Source: Maniola hyperantus
Taxonomy: Eukaryota; Arthropoda; Insecta; Lepidoptera; Nymphalidae
DNA: 64,000 nucleotides
Direction of reading: 5' to 3'
Assembly (NCBI RefSeq): GCF_902806685.2
Contig: NC_048563.1
Coordinates: 5,074,423-5,138,422, forward strand
Below, piece by piece: positions 21,735 to 31,800 of the stretch; within the stretch, counting starts at the first letter, position 1, and every line of letters starts with the position of its first letter. The notes under the pieces were generated by a model. It saw only the letters and a program-made list of their open reading frames with translations, did no database searches and was not told the origin of the DNA. The position numbers and the translations under genes were made by a program.

Positions 21735-21978
21735 TCACATCTAATCTGAGGTCGGGGGTTCAATCTAGGGCATGCACCTCTAACTTTTCGGAGTTGTGTG
21801 TTTTAACTAATTAAATATCACTTGCTTTAACGGTGAAGGAAAACATCGTGAGGAAACCTGCATGCCTGAAAGTTCTCCATAATGTTATCAAAGGGTGTGA
21901 AGTCTACCAATCCGCACATGGCCAGTGTGGTAGACTATGGCTAAACCCCTTCTCACTCTAAGAAGTGACCCGTGCTCT
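21735..21978 (+). repeat. tRNA-Arg-like SINE body, target of element 1
   Basis: It reads ctaatctgaggtcgggggtt, then aaacatcgtgaggaaacctg and stops at cccgtgctct. It resumes after element 1 at 27353 (ctctgtagtgagccagcgat). Comparison with the unbroken copy at 47664-47975 shows one SINE split by the retrotransposon. Confidence 0.8.
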
Positions 21979-22400
21979 TGTAGAGGCATGCGGCCTCTTC
22001 TAAGACTGGCAGCTGTAAAGAAGACATTTCACATCGCAGCTGCCACTTAGAACGGAAATTTGAATACGGAGCGATTCGAAAATCCTGCGGCCCTGGGCGA
22101 AATCCAGGGGCCACATTCGCTCCTCAGATACCAAGACCGACACATCACTATCGAGCACCGAGCTCCAGCTTTCTTGATTTCGTCTGGTCGGAGACAACCA
22201 GTTTGTGTTTTAAATTAATTGTGTTTATCCTGAATTATATCTTGTAAATATGTGAGCAGCCGTTTCATTCATACTCCGTGCTACCACATATTCTCCACCA
22301 CCGAGACAACCAGTTTGTGTTTTAAATTAATTGTGTTTATCCTGAATTATATCTTGTAAATATGTGAGCAGCCGTTTCATTCATACTCCGTGCTACCACA
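21979..22400 (+). repeat. 5' LTR of element 1 (422 bp)
   Basis: It begins TGTAGAGGCATGCGG and ends GTGCTACCACA. It contains an internal tandem duplication of about 100 bp: the segment starting gagacaaccagtttgtgttt occurs twice, both times running to ctccgtgctaccaca. Confidence 0.95.
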
Positions 22401-22405
22401 TATTC

Positions 22406-22420
22406 TGGTGACCCCTAGAA
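22406..22420 (+). promoter_or_regulatory. Primer-binding site of element 1
   Basis: TGGTGACCCCTAGAA starts five bases after the LTR and opens with TGG, as expected for pairing with the CCA end of a tRNA. The tRNA is not identified. Confidence 0.7.
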
Positions 22421-22868
22421 GTCCAAGAAGCACGCAAGCGCGTTGGGATTACTGCCATAATAATTGGTACGCTACAACTGATTGCATCTGAACCCGACGC
22501 GCAGGTTCAGTACATACATGCCTCGCGAGGACATATCCGAGGCGCCCTGAGGAGAATCCAGGTTCTATAAAGACATTATTACTTTTTCTTCTGTGCTAAA
22601 AAACATTTTTGAACAATTATTTATCTTGTGACATTTATTTTTCTTTTTGTGTGGTGAAAAGCATTTTAAGTGACATTTTTTTTTAAATGTTAAATTCCGG
22701 AATTAGAACTCTTTTACACGCATAACTAATAGAGACTTTAAGTGAGTTTTAACTATCAAAATTTAAAAACAGAATATTTACAAACATTTTAAATTTAATT
22801 TTATAAGAATTTTGTGTACTAGTTTTTATTTTTGTGAATAGTTTTCTTTTTCGTGTATAGCTAAAAAA

Positions 22869-23798
22869 ATGGATAAAAAAATCAAAGAATTAGAGGAGGA
22901 GAATGCGGCTCTTGTAAAAAAAATGAAAGAGTTAGCAGGAACTGCCCTACCTCTAATGGAGGAAAATGAATCGCTCCGTACCAAATTGGCTACCGTGACG
23001 GAAGCCCCTACGGAGCATTCCAAAATTTGTAAGGTTGCGGCGAAACTTCCTCCCTTCTGGGCAGATCGCCCCGTAGTGTGGTTCGCCCAGGTCGAGGCGC
23101 AATTTGAGATTTCAGGTATCACAGTAGACCAAACAAAATTTAATTATGTTATTGCTCAACTCGACTCACGGGTCATTGGTGAGGTCGAGGACATCATCAC
23201 TCATCCCCCGCCGGCGGACCGTTTCGCGTTTTTAAAAAAGGAGCTCATCCGTCGGTTGTCCACGTCAGAGGAGCAGAGGGTCCGGCAGCTAATCAATGAC
23301 GAAGTGCTAGGGGATCGTAGGCCGTCCCAGTTTCTCCGCCATTTGCGGTCACTGGCCGGTCACGTACTGACCGACCAAAATATTTTGCGACAACTTTGGA
23401 TGCGCCGCTTGCCACAACATTTGCAAGCCATATTAGCCGCGCAGTCCGAAATTTCATTGGATAAGGTCGCCGAATTAGCGGACAAAATTTTAGAGGTCTC
23501 CCCTGGCATCATGGCACCTTCTACCGCTGCTAGTTCATCTGATCCCAGTTTGTCTTCACTTCTCAAACGCATTGAGGAGTTAACACAACAGGTTGCTGCG
23601 CTAAGTAGAAATAGGGATCATCGTGGACGTACTAGGAGTAGATCTAGAGGTCGTTTTAAATCAACTTCTCCGCACAGATCGCAGAGCAATGGTGGCGAAG
23701 CGATGTGCTGGTACCATCGAAAGTATTCTTCACGTGCCGTGAAATGCATCAAACCCTGCTCTTACACAGAGCAGGAAAACGCCAGAGACAGTCAGTAG
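22869..23798 (+). CDS. gag: Gag of element 1 (309 aa)
   Basis: The protein starts MDKKIKELEEENAALV, a coiled-coil-like N-terminus, then a capsid-like region from about residue 60 (KLPPFWADRPVVWFAQVEAQ) to about 220. An Arg/Ser-rich stretch follows (RGRTRSRSRGRF). It ends with CWYHRKYSSRAVKC, a Cys/His motif of the kind seen in this Gag lineage in place of a classical zinc knuckle. It assembles the particle that packages element RNA. It overlaps pol by 94 bp in the -1 frame. No classical X-XXY-YYZ slippery site is evident in the overlap; ggaaaac near 23776 is the closest. Confidence 0.9.
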   Translation: MDKKIKELEEENAALVKKMKELAGTALPLMEENESLRTKLATVTEAPTEHSKICKVAAKLPPFWADRPVVWFAQVEAQFEISGITVDQTKFNYVIAQLDSRVIGEVEDIITHPPPADRFAFLKKELIRRLSTSEEQRVRQLINDEVLGDRRPSQFLRHLRSLAGHVLTDQNILRQLWMRRLPQHLQAILAAQSEISLDKVAELADKILEVSPGIMAPSTAASSSDPSLSSLLKRIEELTQQVAALSRNRDHRGRTRSRSRGRFKSTSPHRSQSNGGEAMCWYHRKYSSRAVKCIKPCSYTEQENARDSQ

Positions 23799-26700
23799 GG
23801 GCGATGCCTGACTGTCCGGTTGACAGTCGCCGGTTATTTGTCACTGAAGTTAAGTCTAAATTGCGTTTCTTAATAGACACTGGCTCTGATCTATCGTGCT
23901 ACCCGGTGACCTGGATTGATCAACCTCTTAAGCCTACCGAGTATACCATGCGCGCCGCAAATGGCAGCGATATTAAAACATATGGTACAATTCTTTTATT
24001 GTTAGATTTAGGTCTTCGCCGTGAGTTCAAGTGGAACTTTATAATATGCGATGTTAGCACCGCTATTATAGGGGCCGATTTCTTATCGTATTTTAATTTA
24101 TTGCCAAATTGTAGAAGCGGTCGGCTGATCGACAACACGACCGGTCTTTCTCATATGGCATCCATAGCTACGGATGGCCAGGTTAGCGTAAGGACCATAA
24201 AGGGTAAGCATGAAATATTGTCTAAGTTTCCTGCTATTTTAAGGCCTCCAGGTCCTGTGCGTGAGATTAAACATACCACGGTGCACTACATCCGGACGAC
24301 GGATGGTCCGCCGGTATCATGTCGTCCGCGCCGCCTGGGCCCACATAAATTAGCCATCGCGAAGAAAGAGTTCGCAAATATGATAGCATGCGGCTCTGCC
24401 AGACCTTCCGATAGTCCCTGGTCTTCAGCTTTGCACCTGGCTCCAAAAGGAGATGCCGATTGGCGTCCCTGCGGTGATTACCGTGCTTTAAACGCGCGCA
24501 CGATACCGGACAGGTATCCCGTGCGTCACATAGGCGATCTTAACCATAATTTACGTGGATCAACAGTCTTTAGCACAATTGATCTGGTGAAAGCTTACCA
24601 GCAGATTCCCGTTGCAAAGGATGACATTTGTAAAACAGCTATTATAACACCTTTCGGTCTGTTTGAGTTTCCTTACATGACCTTTGGACTCCGTAACGCT
24701 GGCCAAACATTTCAGCGATTCATTGACGAAGTTGTTCGAGGTCTGGATTTCTGTTTTGCATACGTGGATGATATTCTTGTTTTTTCTAAGGATCAACAGC
24801 AACACGCAGATCACTTGCATATTTTATTCAAACGCTTAGAGCAATACGGCGTTGTAATAAACGAAAATAAATGCCGTTTTAATGTTTCAGAAGTAAACTT
24901 CCTAGGTTATAAAATCAGCGCCGCTGGCATAAGTGCGCCAGCTGAGCGCATCAAGGATCTTCAGGAGTTTCCCTTGCCGAAGACGGTACAAGGTGTTCGA
25001 AGATTCCTCGGTATGGTGAATTTTTATCGTAAGTTTTTACCGGGCATAGCTCGGTACCAGGCTCCACTCATTGATGCTCTGTCAGCCATTCAAGGTAAAG
25101 GTGCGAAGCCGTTTATTTGGACGCCTGACTTAGAGCGTTGTTTCAACTCGTGCAAGGAGAGTTTAGCTAACGCCACTCTGCTAGCTCATCCAGTCGCTGA
25201 TGCTCAACTCGGGTTATTTACCGATGCATCTAGCTCACATGTTGGCGCTTGTTTACAACAACAAGTTGATAAGGGTTGGCAACCAATTGCATTTTTTAGC
25301 AAAAAGCTAACTGCGAAGCAATCCGAATGGCCGGCTTACTACAGAGAGCTTCTAGGCGTTTATGAAAGCGTGCAACATTTTAAGCACATTCTTGAAGGTC
25401 AACATGCCACCATTTATACTGACCACAAACCCTTATTATATGTTTTCACTCAACGGCGTGACAAACTTCCGCCTGTACAATTAAATCAATTAGTATTTAT
25501 TTCACAGTTCACTACGGATATTCAGCACGTAAAGGGTGCTGACAACTTGGTCGCCGATGCTTTTTCACGTGTGGAGAGCATCTCTTTAGAAGACGACCTC
25601 GCTGCACTCGCGCAGTCACAAGCTTCCGATGAAGAATTGAAAAGCCTGCGCAAGGAAACGTCCATGAATTTAGACTACATAACGGTACCTGGTACAAATA
25701 TTAAACTGGTATGTGATGTTTCTACGGGAAAACCCCGTCCTTACGTTACTCCACAGTTTAGGAGGAGCATTTTTGAGAAACTTCACAACCTCAGTCATCC
25801 AGGTGTTCGAGCAACTGCTCGCCTAGTCATGGACCGTTATGTATGGCCATCCATACAGAAGGACTGTCGGATGTGGGCACGAGCTTGCCAGGCTTGTCAA
25901 CGTTCGAAGATTACTCGGCATACATCTGCCCCATTATCAACCTTTACTCCACCATCTGAGCGTTTTGCTGTAATTCATTTAGATATAATAGGTCCCTTAC
26001 CTTATTCCTCTGGTTTTAAGTACTGCCTCACAGTCATTGACCGTTTTACACGATGGCCTGAGGTATTTCCAATGCCAGACATTACCGCAGAAACATGTGC
26101 TAGCGTTTTCTTAGCTGGCTGGGTAGCGAGACTAGGGTGTCCAACTACCATAATTACTGACCGTGGTTCTCAATTCAGCTCGCATCTCTTCATGAAGATC
26201 GTCGAGTTGACCGGCGCACAGCATCGGATGACGACATCGTACCATCCTCAGTGCAACGGTATGGTAGAGCGGCTGCATCGACAGCTCAAGGCGGCCATTA
26301 TGTGCCATGCCAACCCGCAATGGACCGAGGTATTACCATTAGTACTCCTAGGTATTAGGAGCGCATGGAAGGAAGACCTTGGATTATCCAGTGCGGAGCT
26401 GGTCTACGGAGAACCTTTACGATTACCGGGTGAATTTTTCAACCCACCTAATAACGGTCATGTTTCTGACCCGGCGTACTTTGCTGATAGGCTTCGCAAT
26501 CATATGTCAGAGTTATCTCCGACTTCTTCGTCGAGACGTTGTAAACCTGTTTTTTACATTCCGAAGGATTTATCCTCCGCTGATTACGTTTTCTTGCGTC
26601 GAGGAACAGCAAAGAAGTCACTGGAACAGCCATACACTGGTCCATACAGAGTGTTAGAACGTGGTGAAAAAAATTTTAAAATTGAGGTGAAAGGCAAACC

Positions 26701-26872
26701 AATGGCAGTAACCATTGATCGTTTAAAACCGGCTTATATCTTTCAACCCCCTCAAGTTGATTTGCCTGCTCAATTTTCTCACCCTTCTCAACCTTCTCAA
26801 CCATCTCAACCTTCTGTCACCACGCGTTCCGGGCGTAAGGTTCGCTTCCTCGTTCCCTATCAAGCCGCTTAG
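23705..26872 (+). CDS. pol: Pol of element 1: protease, reverse transcriptase, RNase H, integrase
   Basis: The frame is open over about 1,055 codons and its start is notional, because it is expressed from the gag overlap. Protease has DTGSD at residues 58-62. The RT active site is AYVDDILVF with the DD at about 354-355. RNase H shows LFTDASSSHVGA and YTDHKPLLY. Integrase has the HHCC zinc region (HLSHPGVRA ... CQACQRSK) and catalytic D (HLDIIGP), D (ITDRGSQF) and E (GMVERLH); the last two are 35 residues apart. The order RT-RNase H-integrase places it in Ty3/gypsy and not in Copia. The C-terminus is Ser/Gln/Pro-rich (SHPSQPSQPSQPS). No stop or frameshift interrupts it. Confidence 0.95.
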   Translation: MLVPSKVFFTCREMHQTLLLHRAGKRQRQSVGAMPDCPVDSRRLFVTEVKSKLRFLIDTGSDLSCYPVTWIDQPLKPTEYTMRAANGSDIKTYGTILLLLDLGLRREFKWNFIICDVSTAIIGADFLSYFNLLPNCRSGRLIDNTTGLSHMASIATDGQVSVRTIKGKHEILSKFPAILRPPGPVREIKHTTVHYIRTTDGPPVSCRPRRLGPHKLAIAKKEFANMIACGSARPSDSPWSSALHLAPKGDADWRPCGDYRALNARTIPDRYPVRHIGDLNHNLRGSTVFSTIDLVKAYQQIPVAKDDICKTAIITPFGLFEFPYMTFGLRNAGQTFQRFIDEVVRGLDFCFAYVDDILVFSKDQQQHADHLHILFKRLEQYGVVINENKCRFNVSEVNFLGYKISAAGISAPAERIKDLQEFPLPKTVQGVRRFLGMVNFYRKFLPGIARYQAPLIDALSAIQGKGAKPFIWTPDLERCFNSCKESLANATLLAHPVADAQLGLFTDASSSHVGACLQQQVDKGWQPIAFFSKKLTAKQSEWPAYYRELLGVYESVQHFKHILEGQHATIYTDHKPLLYVFTQRRDKLPPVQLNQLVFISQFTTDIQHVKGADNLVADAFSRVESISLEDDLAALAQSQASDEELKSLRKETSMNLDYITVPGTNIKLVCDVSTGKPRPYVTPQFRRSIFEKLHNLSHPGVRATARLVMDRYVWPSIQKDCRMWARACQACQRSKITRHTSAPLSTFTPPSERFAVIHLDIIGPLPYSSGFKYCLTVIDRFTRWPEVFPMPDITAETCASVFLAGWVARLGCPTTIITDRGSQFSSHLFMKIVELTGAQHRMTTSYHPQCNGMVERLHRQLKAAIMCHANPQWTEVLPLVLLGIRSAWKEDLGLSSAELVYGEPLRLPGEFFNPPNNGHVSDPAYFADRLRNHMSELSPTSSSRRCKPVFYIPKDLSSADYVFLRRGTAKKSLEQPYTGPYRVLERGEKNFKIEVKGKPMAVTIDRLKPAYIFQPPQVDLPAQFSHPSQPSQPSQPSVTTRSGRKVRFLVPYQAA

Positions 26873-26918
26873 CAAATAATTTATTAAATTTTTTCTTTTC
26901 TCTCCTTTCTTACTCCGT

Positions 26919-26928
26919 AGGGGGGTGA
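26919..26928 (+). promoter_or_regulatory. Polypurine tract of element 1
   Basis: aggggggtga lies directly before the 3' LTR and fits the plus-strand priming site of LTR elements. Confidence 0.75.
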
Positions 26929-27352
26929 TGTAGAGGCATGCGGCCTCTTCTAAGACTGGCAGCTGTAAAGAAGACATTTCACATCGCAGCTGCCACTTAG
27001 AACGGAAATTTGAATACGGAGCGATTCGAAAATCCTGCGGCCCTGGGCGAAATCCAGGGGCCACATTCGCTCCTCAGATACCAAGACCGACACATCACTA
27101 TCGAGCACCGAGCTCCAGCTTTCTTGATTTCGTCTGGTCGGAGACAACCAGTTTGTGTTTTAAATTAATTGTGTTTATCCTGAATTATATCTTGTAAATA
27201 TGTGAGCAGCCGTTTCATTCATACTCCGTGCTACCACATATTCTCCACCACCGAGACAACCAGTTTGTGTTTTAAATTAATTGTGTTTATCCTGAATTAT
27301 ATCTTGTAAATATGTGAGCAGCCGTTTCATTCATACTCCGTGCTACCACACT
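26929..27352 (+). repeat. 3' LTR of element 1 (424 bp)
   Basis: It is the same as the 5' LTR except for an extra AT in attatatatcttg of the second internal repeat. Confidence 0.95.
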
Positions 27353-27380
27353 CTGTAGTGAGCCAGCGATGTGTTGATCA

Positions 27381-28639
27381 TGATAGGAATTTGGTTTAGA
27401 AAAACTAAAGAAATACCTACTTCTTTATTCAAATAAACTTGTAAATAGGTGCTTTCGAATCGTCAAGAGAATCTATCACTGGATCGGAACGCCAAATACT
27501 TAAAGAAAAACCTATGCGTGAACCATATTGTCATCAAGTTCAAGGAATTTAAAAAAAATTGCATTCAAGGATTAAAGTAGATACCTATGACGGTATTACA
27601 ATGGCATTTACAAACCTGCAGTGAACCTGAACAGCCTGGAATACAGCCCCTCTTGTAAGAAATGTTCACTAAACTTAACTAGTACCTAACTACAACTATA
27701 CTGGAGTCCTGTCTCGTAAATAAACACTGGAGTTCTGTCTCAAAACACTGGAGTCCTGTCTCAAAACACTGGAAGTCTCTGTTTCAAACATGGGTACGGA
27801 AAACTTAAAATTTCTTTGGTCTCAAAACACTAGAATCTCTGACAGCTTACTTAGCGTGGGTTAGGTTCACTGGTTTGCTAAACGTAGCGTGAAATCACTA
27901 AAAACTGGCTTTAAATAGTTACAAAAGGTATTGAAAATAGCAAAATCAGAAAACATTACGACCGCCAGCACAGACCAGGTTGTTTGCCCAATTTCTACCA
28001 TATCAATAGCAAAAAATTGTCTGACAATTTTATTTTCAAGAATATTTATTAAATCAATGATACATACCAAAGGTAGAACCAAATAAAATATTGGTAAATA
28101 GAAATTAATGGTTAGAGAATATTTTTTTCTTTAAATACAAATATGTTAATGTAAACTAAACTACCAATTTGGTAGAAAAATTAAACATGGGATGCCTTGA
28201 CCACAGAATAATATATCGAATTTGTCCAGTCACAGTAGCGCGGTCTGCTATTGCCTTTTGGTACTAAATGAATTGAAGTACCATGCTATTTGTTCTAAGA
28301 TTGATGACCCTGCTATGCTCTGTAAATCTTGGATGAATAGCGACAAACTGACAAACATCTGACAAAGCTATCTTGGTGCGTGGCGAAAATTGGAACTAAC
28401 GTTGCCGTCAAGTGTCCATTTCGTTCTTGTTTGAATATTCCTTTCCCTTTCCTTTTTTCTCCAACAGCGCCTCCCTGTCAATGTCATTCAAGTGCCAAGA
28501 GAGCCTACTTGTCGCACTGTAGACAACTGCTTGAGTAAAAAAACTAGATTAAAGTACTGTGTAACCGCGTATCAGATAGCGATAGCACGACGTAACGATT
28601 ATATATACATGTATATACGTTTTGGTACTTTGTTTACAT
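27381..28639. other. Upstream region of copy C with short tandem repeat
   Basis: No gene is visible. A degenerate tandem repeat of about 22 bp (aacactggagtcctgtctca) runs from about 27700 to 27845. At 28555-28600 a fragment of the 389-bp transposon Z (gtgtaaccgcgtatcagata) is present. The segment 27420-27500 is the reverse of a common LINE tail. Confidence 0.55.
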
Positions 28640-28866
28640 CACAGAAGGGTCAAAAGGGCTAGAATCCAGAGCCGTAAAACCAGTTCAAAAAAAATATTTC
28701 ACAGAGTACATTATATATGTTTACATGTTTACTTTTTGCACTTACCTAGGTAGTGGTACTTACAGTGATGTGAATTTTTTTAATTAAAAACACAATAATT
28801 TAATAATACTTGCTAGTGACTAACTACTGAATACTTGTTAGTGTTAATACTGGGACTGACAGCATT
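28640..28866 (+). promoter_or_regulatory. Candidate promoter region of copy C
   Basis: It contains ggtcaaaagggctagaatcc followed by agagccgtaaaaccagtt, then cacagagtacattatatatg. The same motif block is found upstream of copies D and E, where it stands next to agagtatataat. The TATA-like element and its use are inference. Confidence 0.45.
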
Positions 28867-31800
28867 ATGTGTTCTTCGAGGCACAGCGAAAAGGTAAAGA
28901 CAAAATTCAGAATCCGAGGTTAGGATCATAGTCATATTGTAAATTGCCTACAAAATGATTTCTTTACAGTTTTGCATGATATGTCTGGACTCCAGTGAGG
29001 AGTGTAAGTTGTATCCAGTCAACAAGTGTAACTTGGATTTGGAATATCAACATTTGACTGGAATTTCGGTATGTTGTCTGCTCTATCTATTCTATACTAG
29101 TACAACAAAGGGAAGTGTCTAGCCGACCGACGACGGAAGGCTAATAATTTATCATGGACAAATAATTAGTATGTTCAACTTTCAGAGTAAGATTACTATG
29201 CCAAGTGGTGTATCATATGACAGGGATTCACCTGTGCATTCTAAAACAGATTTTTATTTATTTTTACGCATAATAGTTTTTTAATTATCGTGCAAAATGT
29301 CGAAAATATACCCTAGTACGGAACCCTCGGTGCGCGAGTTTAACAGGCCAGTTTTTTAAAAATACCTAAGCAATGTACGAGATCTGTGGTATGGATGTCT
29401 ATGCACGGTCGGATATATTTAAACTAGCCTATGCTCGCGACTTCGTCCACGTTAACTACACAAATTTCAAACCTCTATTTTACCTCTTTAGGGGTTGAAT
29501 TTTCAAAAATCCTTTCGTAGCGGATGCCTACGTCATAATAGCTATCTTCATGCTAAAGGGAAACACCCATTCTTGGCCAAAATTGATCAATGGTATGGAT
29601 ACTAAAAAAAACTTATTTAATGACTGAAATATTGCTCGTAACGATTTGTGTGTAACACTCCAGAGTAATTAAAAGACACTCAACTAATTCCGCTCGTAAT
29701 GACAATATTGGCAATGTATGTATTGCAATAATTCTCACTGAGAAAACAAATAAACAAAAAGTTCCTCCGAGTTCTATGTCCAAAATAGTGCTTGTTTCTT
29801 GATCTGTGATCTCAGTCCTAATGCCTTTCATTTATGTCATTGATAAATGTACTTTGGCCAAAATGGCCTTCGACGAATGGGCCTTTCAGCCCGATCCGTC
29901 CAATAGTTTGAGCTGTGCGTTGATAGATCAGTCAGTCAGTCACCTTTTCCTTTTATATATTTAGATATGCTCTGTTATTGCAGCTGCAGGATGAGCTGCA
30001 TTTTGAGCCACAGTTCTGCACAGAGTGCGCTCAGGGACTGAGCAACTGCAGCAAGTTTCGGAACAAGAGTCTGAGAGCTTATCATTTACTATTGGGATTA
30101 ATTGAGAAGCATGGAATGGTAAGAGATGGAGACCAAATTTTTTATGGGACAATGGTACTGATTCTGTGCACACCTAAATTTTAGAGTATTCGCATCCTCG
30201 TCTTACTAATGCATTTAGAAAAGGACAGATACAGTTTGACAGTTTTAAATTTAACTAGCTTATGCTCGCGACTTCATCCGCGTTGACTACACAAATTTCA
30301 AACCCCTATTTCACCCCCTTAGGGGTTGAATTTTCAAAAATCCTTTTTTAGCGGATGCCTACGTTATAATAGCTTTCTGCATGCCAAATTTCAGCCCAAT
30401 CCGTCCAGTAGTTTGAGCTGTGCGTTGATAGATCAGTCAGTCAGTCAGTCACCTTTTCCTTTTATATATTTAGATTTAGAGCCGTCAAACCTCGTGACTG
30501 CTGCCAGTCGCGAGCGTATCTTTTAAATTTGTAGCGTGCACTAAAATTTAGAGTCTTTAATCTTAAAAGTCTTCAATCTTTGCTATTATCAACTTTGAAA
30601 GTAAGATAACTATACCAAGTGGAGCATCATATGAGAGAACTTTACTTGTACATTCTAAAACATATTTTTATTTATTTTTAGGCATCATAGTTTTTGATTT
30701 ATCGTGCAAAATGTTGAAAAAATACGACTGTAGTACGAAACTTGGCAGGTATTTCTAAGTTTGTGTATTCTGCGCAGACCAAGAACGCTCCGTTCCATTG
30801 CCCGCTGAGCAGTTTGGATTTGATTTTTTGTATATTTTATTGAATATCCAGATTTATTTTGCAGATATCAATGGAAATTATAAAGACAATAGACCGGACA
30901 GGCAACAAACTAGCATCTAATATAGCCAAGAAACTATACCCACCAAACCACTATGACTTTCACTTGACAGAAATCAAAGATAATCATAATGCACAAGAAA
31001 ATAAGCTAAATATTAAAGAAATTAAGTGTGAATTTGAACTTTTAGATAATGATATTTATGATGATGTCAACAATATATCAGAAGATGCAAATGATGAACA
31101 TAATATTCATGCAGTTAAAAATTTCAAAAATGAAATGGATTCAACAGATTGTGATATTGATATTGATATTGATGATGATGATGATACTAATTATATCAAC
31201 CATGATATGGGAACCTTGGCTTCAAAGCCACATATTAAGAAAGAAAGAAAAAGTAATAAACCTCAATTAACAATTAAAAATAAAACTTATGTAAATACTG
31301 TAAAAGATTCAAAAGTGCCGATTCGTGTTAAAAATACAGCTAATGCTTTCAAAAATTATATGGATTGTGATATTGATATTGATATTGATGATCATTATGA
31401 TACTGATTATATTAAATGTGATATGGAAACCTTGGCTTCAGAACAACATATTAAGAAAGAAATAAAAAGCAATAATACACAATTAACAGTTAATAATGAT
31501 AACGAAAGAAAAACTAATTTAAGAAAAAGAAAAGTTCTTGTAAAAGAAAGTGAAAAGCAAATACATCCAAGAAAACTGATCCGTGTTAAAAAGGAACCTG
31601 TTAAAAAGATTATTAATGAAGGTACCCAAAGAAAAATCACACGAAAAAAAACTAGGCATTCCAATAGGAAGAAATTTGTTTCGAGTAGAAAATTAAATTT
31701 GAAACTGTTCCAAGAAATAGCGTTGACCCAAGAACAACAAAAAGCGGAGTTTATGAAGAGGAAAGAGTCTGATAGCTACAAGTGTTCCTTGTTCAAATGT

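Larger units (their letters stand above)
21979..27352 (+). mobile_element. Ty3/gypsy-type LTR retrotransposon, element 1, complete
   Basis: The order is 5' LTR, primer-binding site, gag, pol (protease, RT, RNase H, integrase), purine tract, 3' LTR. Both ends are TG...CA. A 4-bp target repeat ctct (21975-21978 and 27353-27356) flanks it. No env-like frame follows pol. LTRs differ only by a 2-bp insertion in the right one, as far as I can read. All coding frames are intact. It could be mobile now or very recently. Confidence 0.95.

Noticed and set aside
23770..23798. Classical slippery heptamer in the gag/pol overlap of element 1
   Set aside because: Only ggaaaac is present; it does not fit X-XXY-YYZ, so I do not claim the frameshift mechanism there.
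31049..31270. Met/Ile-rich frame inside copy C exon 4
   Set aside because: It is a frame shadow of the acidic repeat coding GAT-ATT codons.
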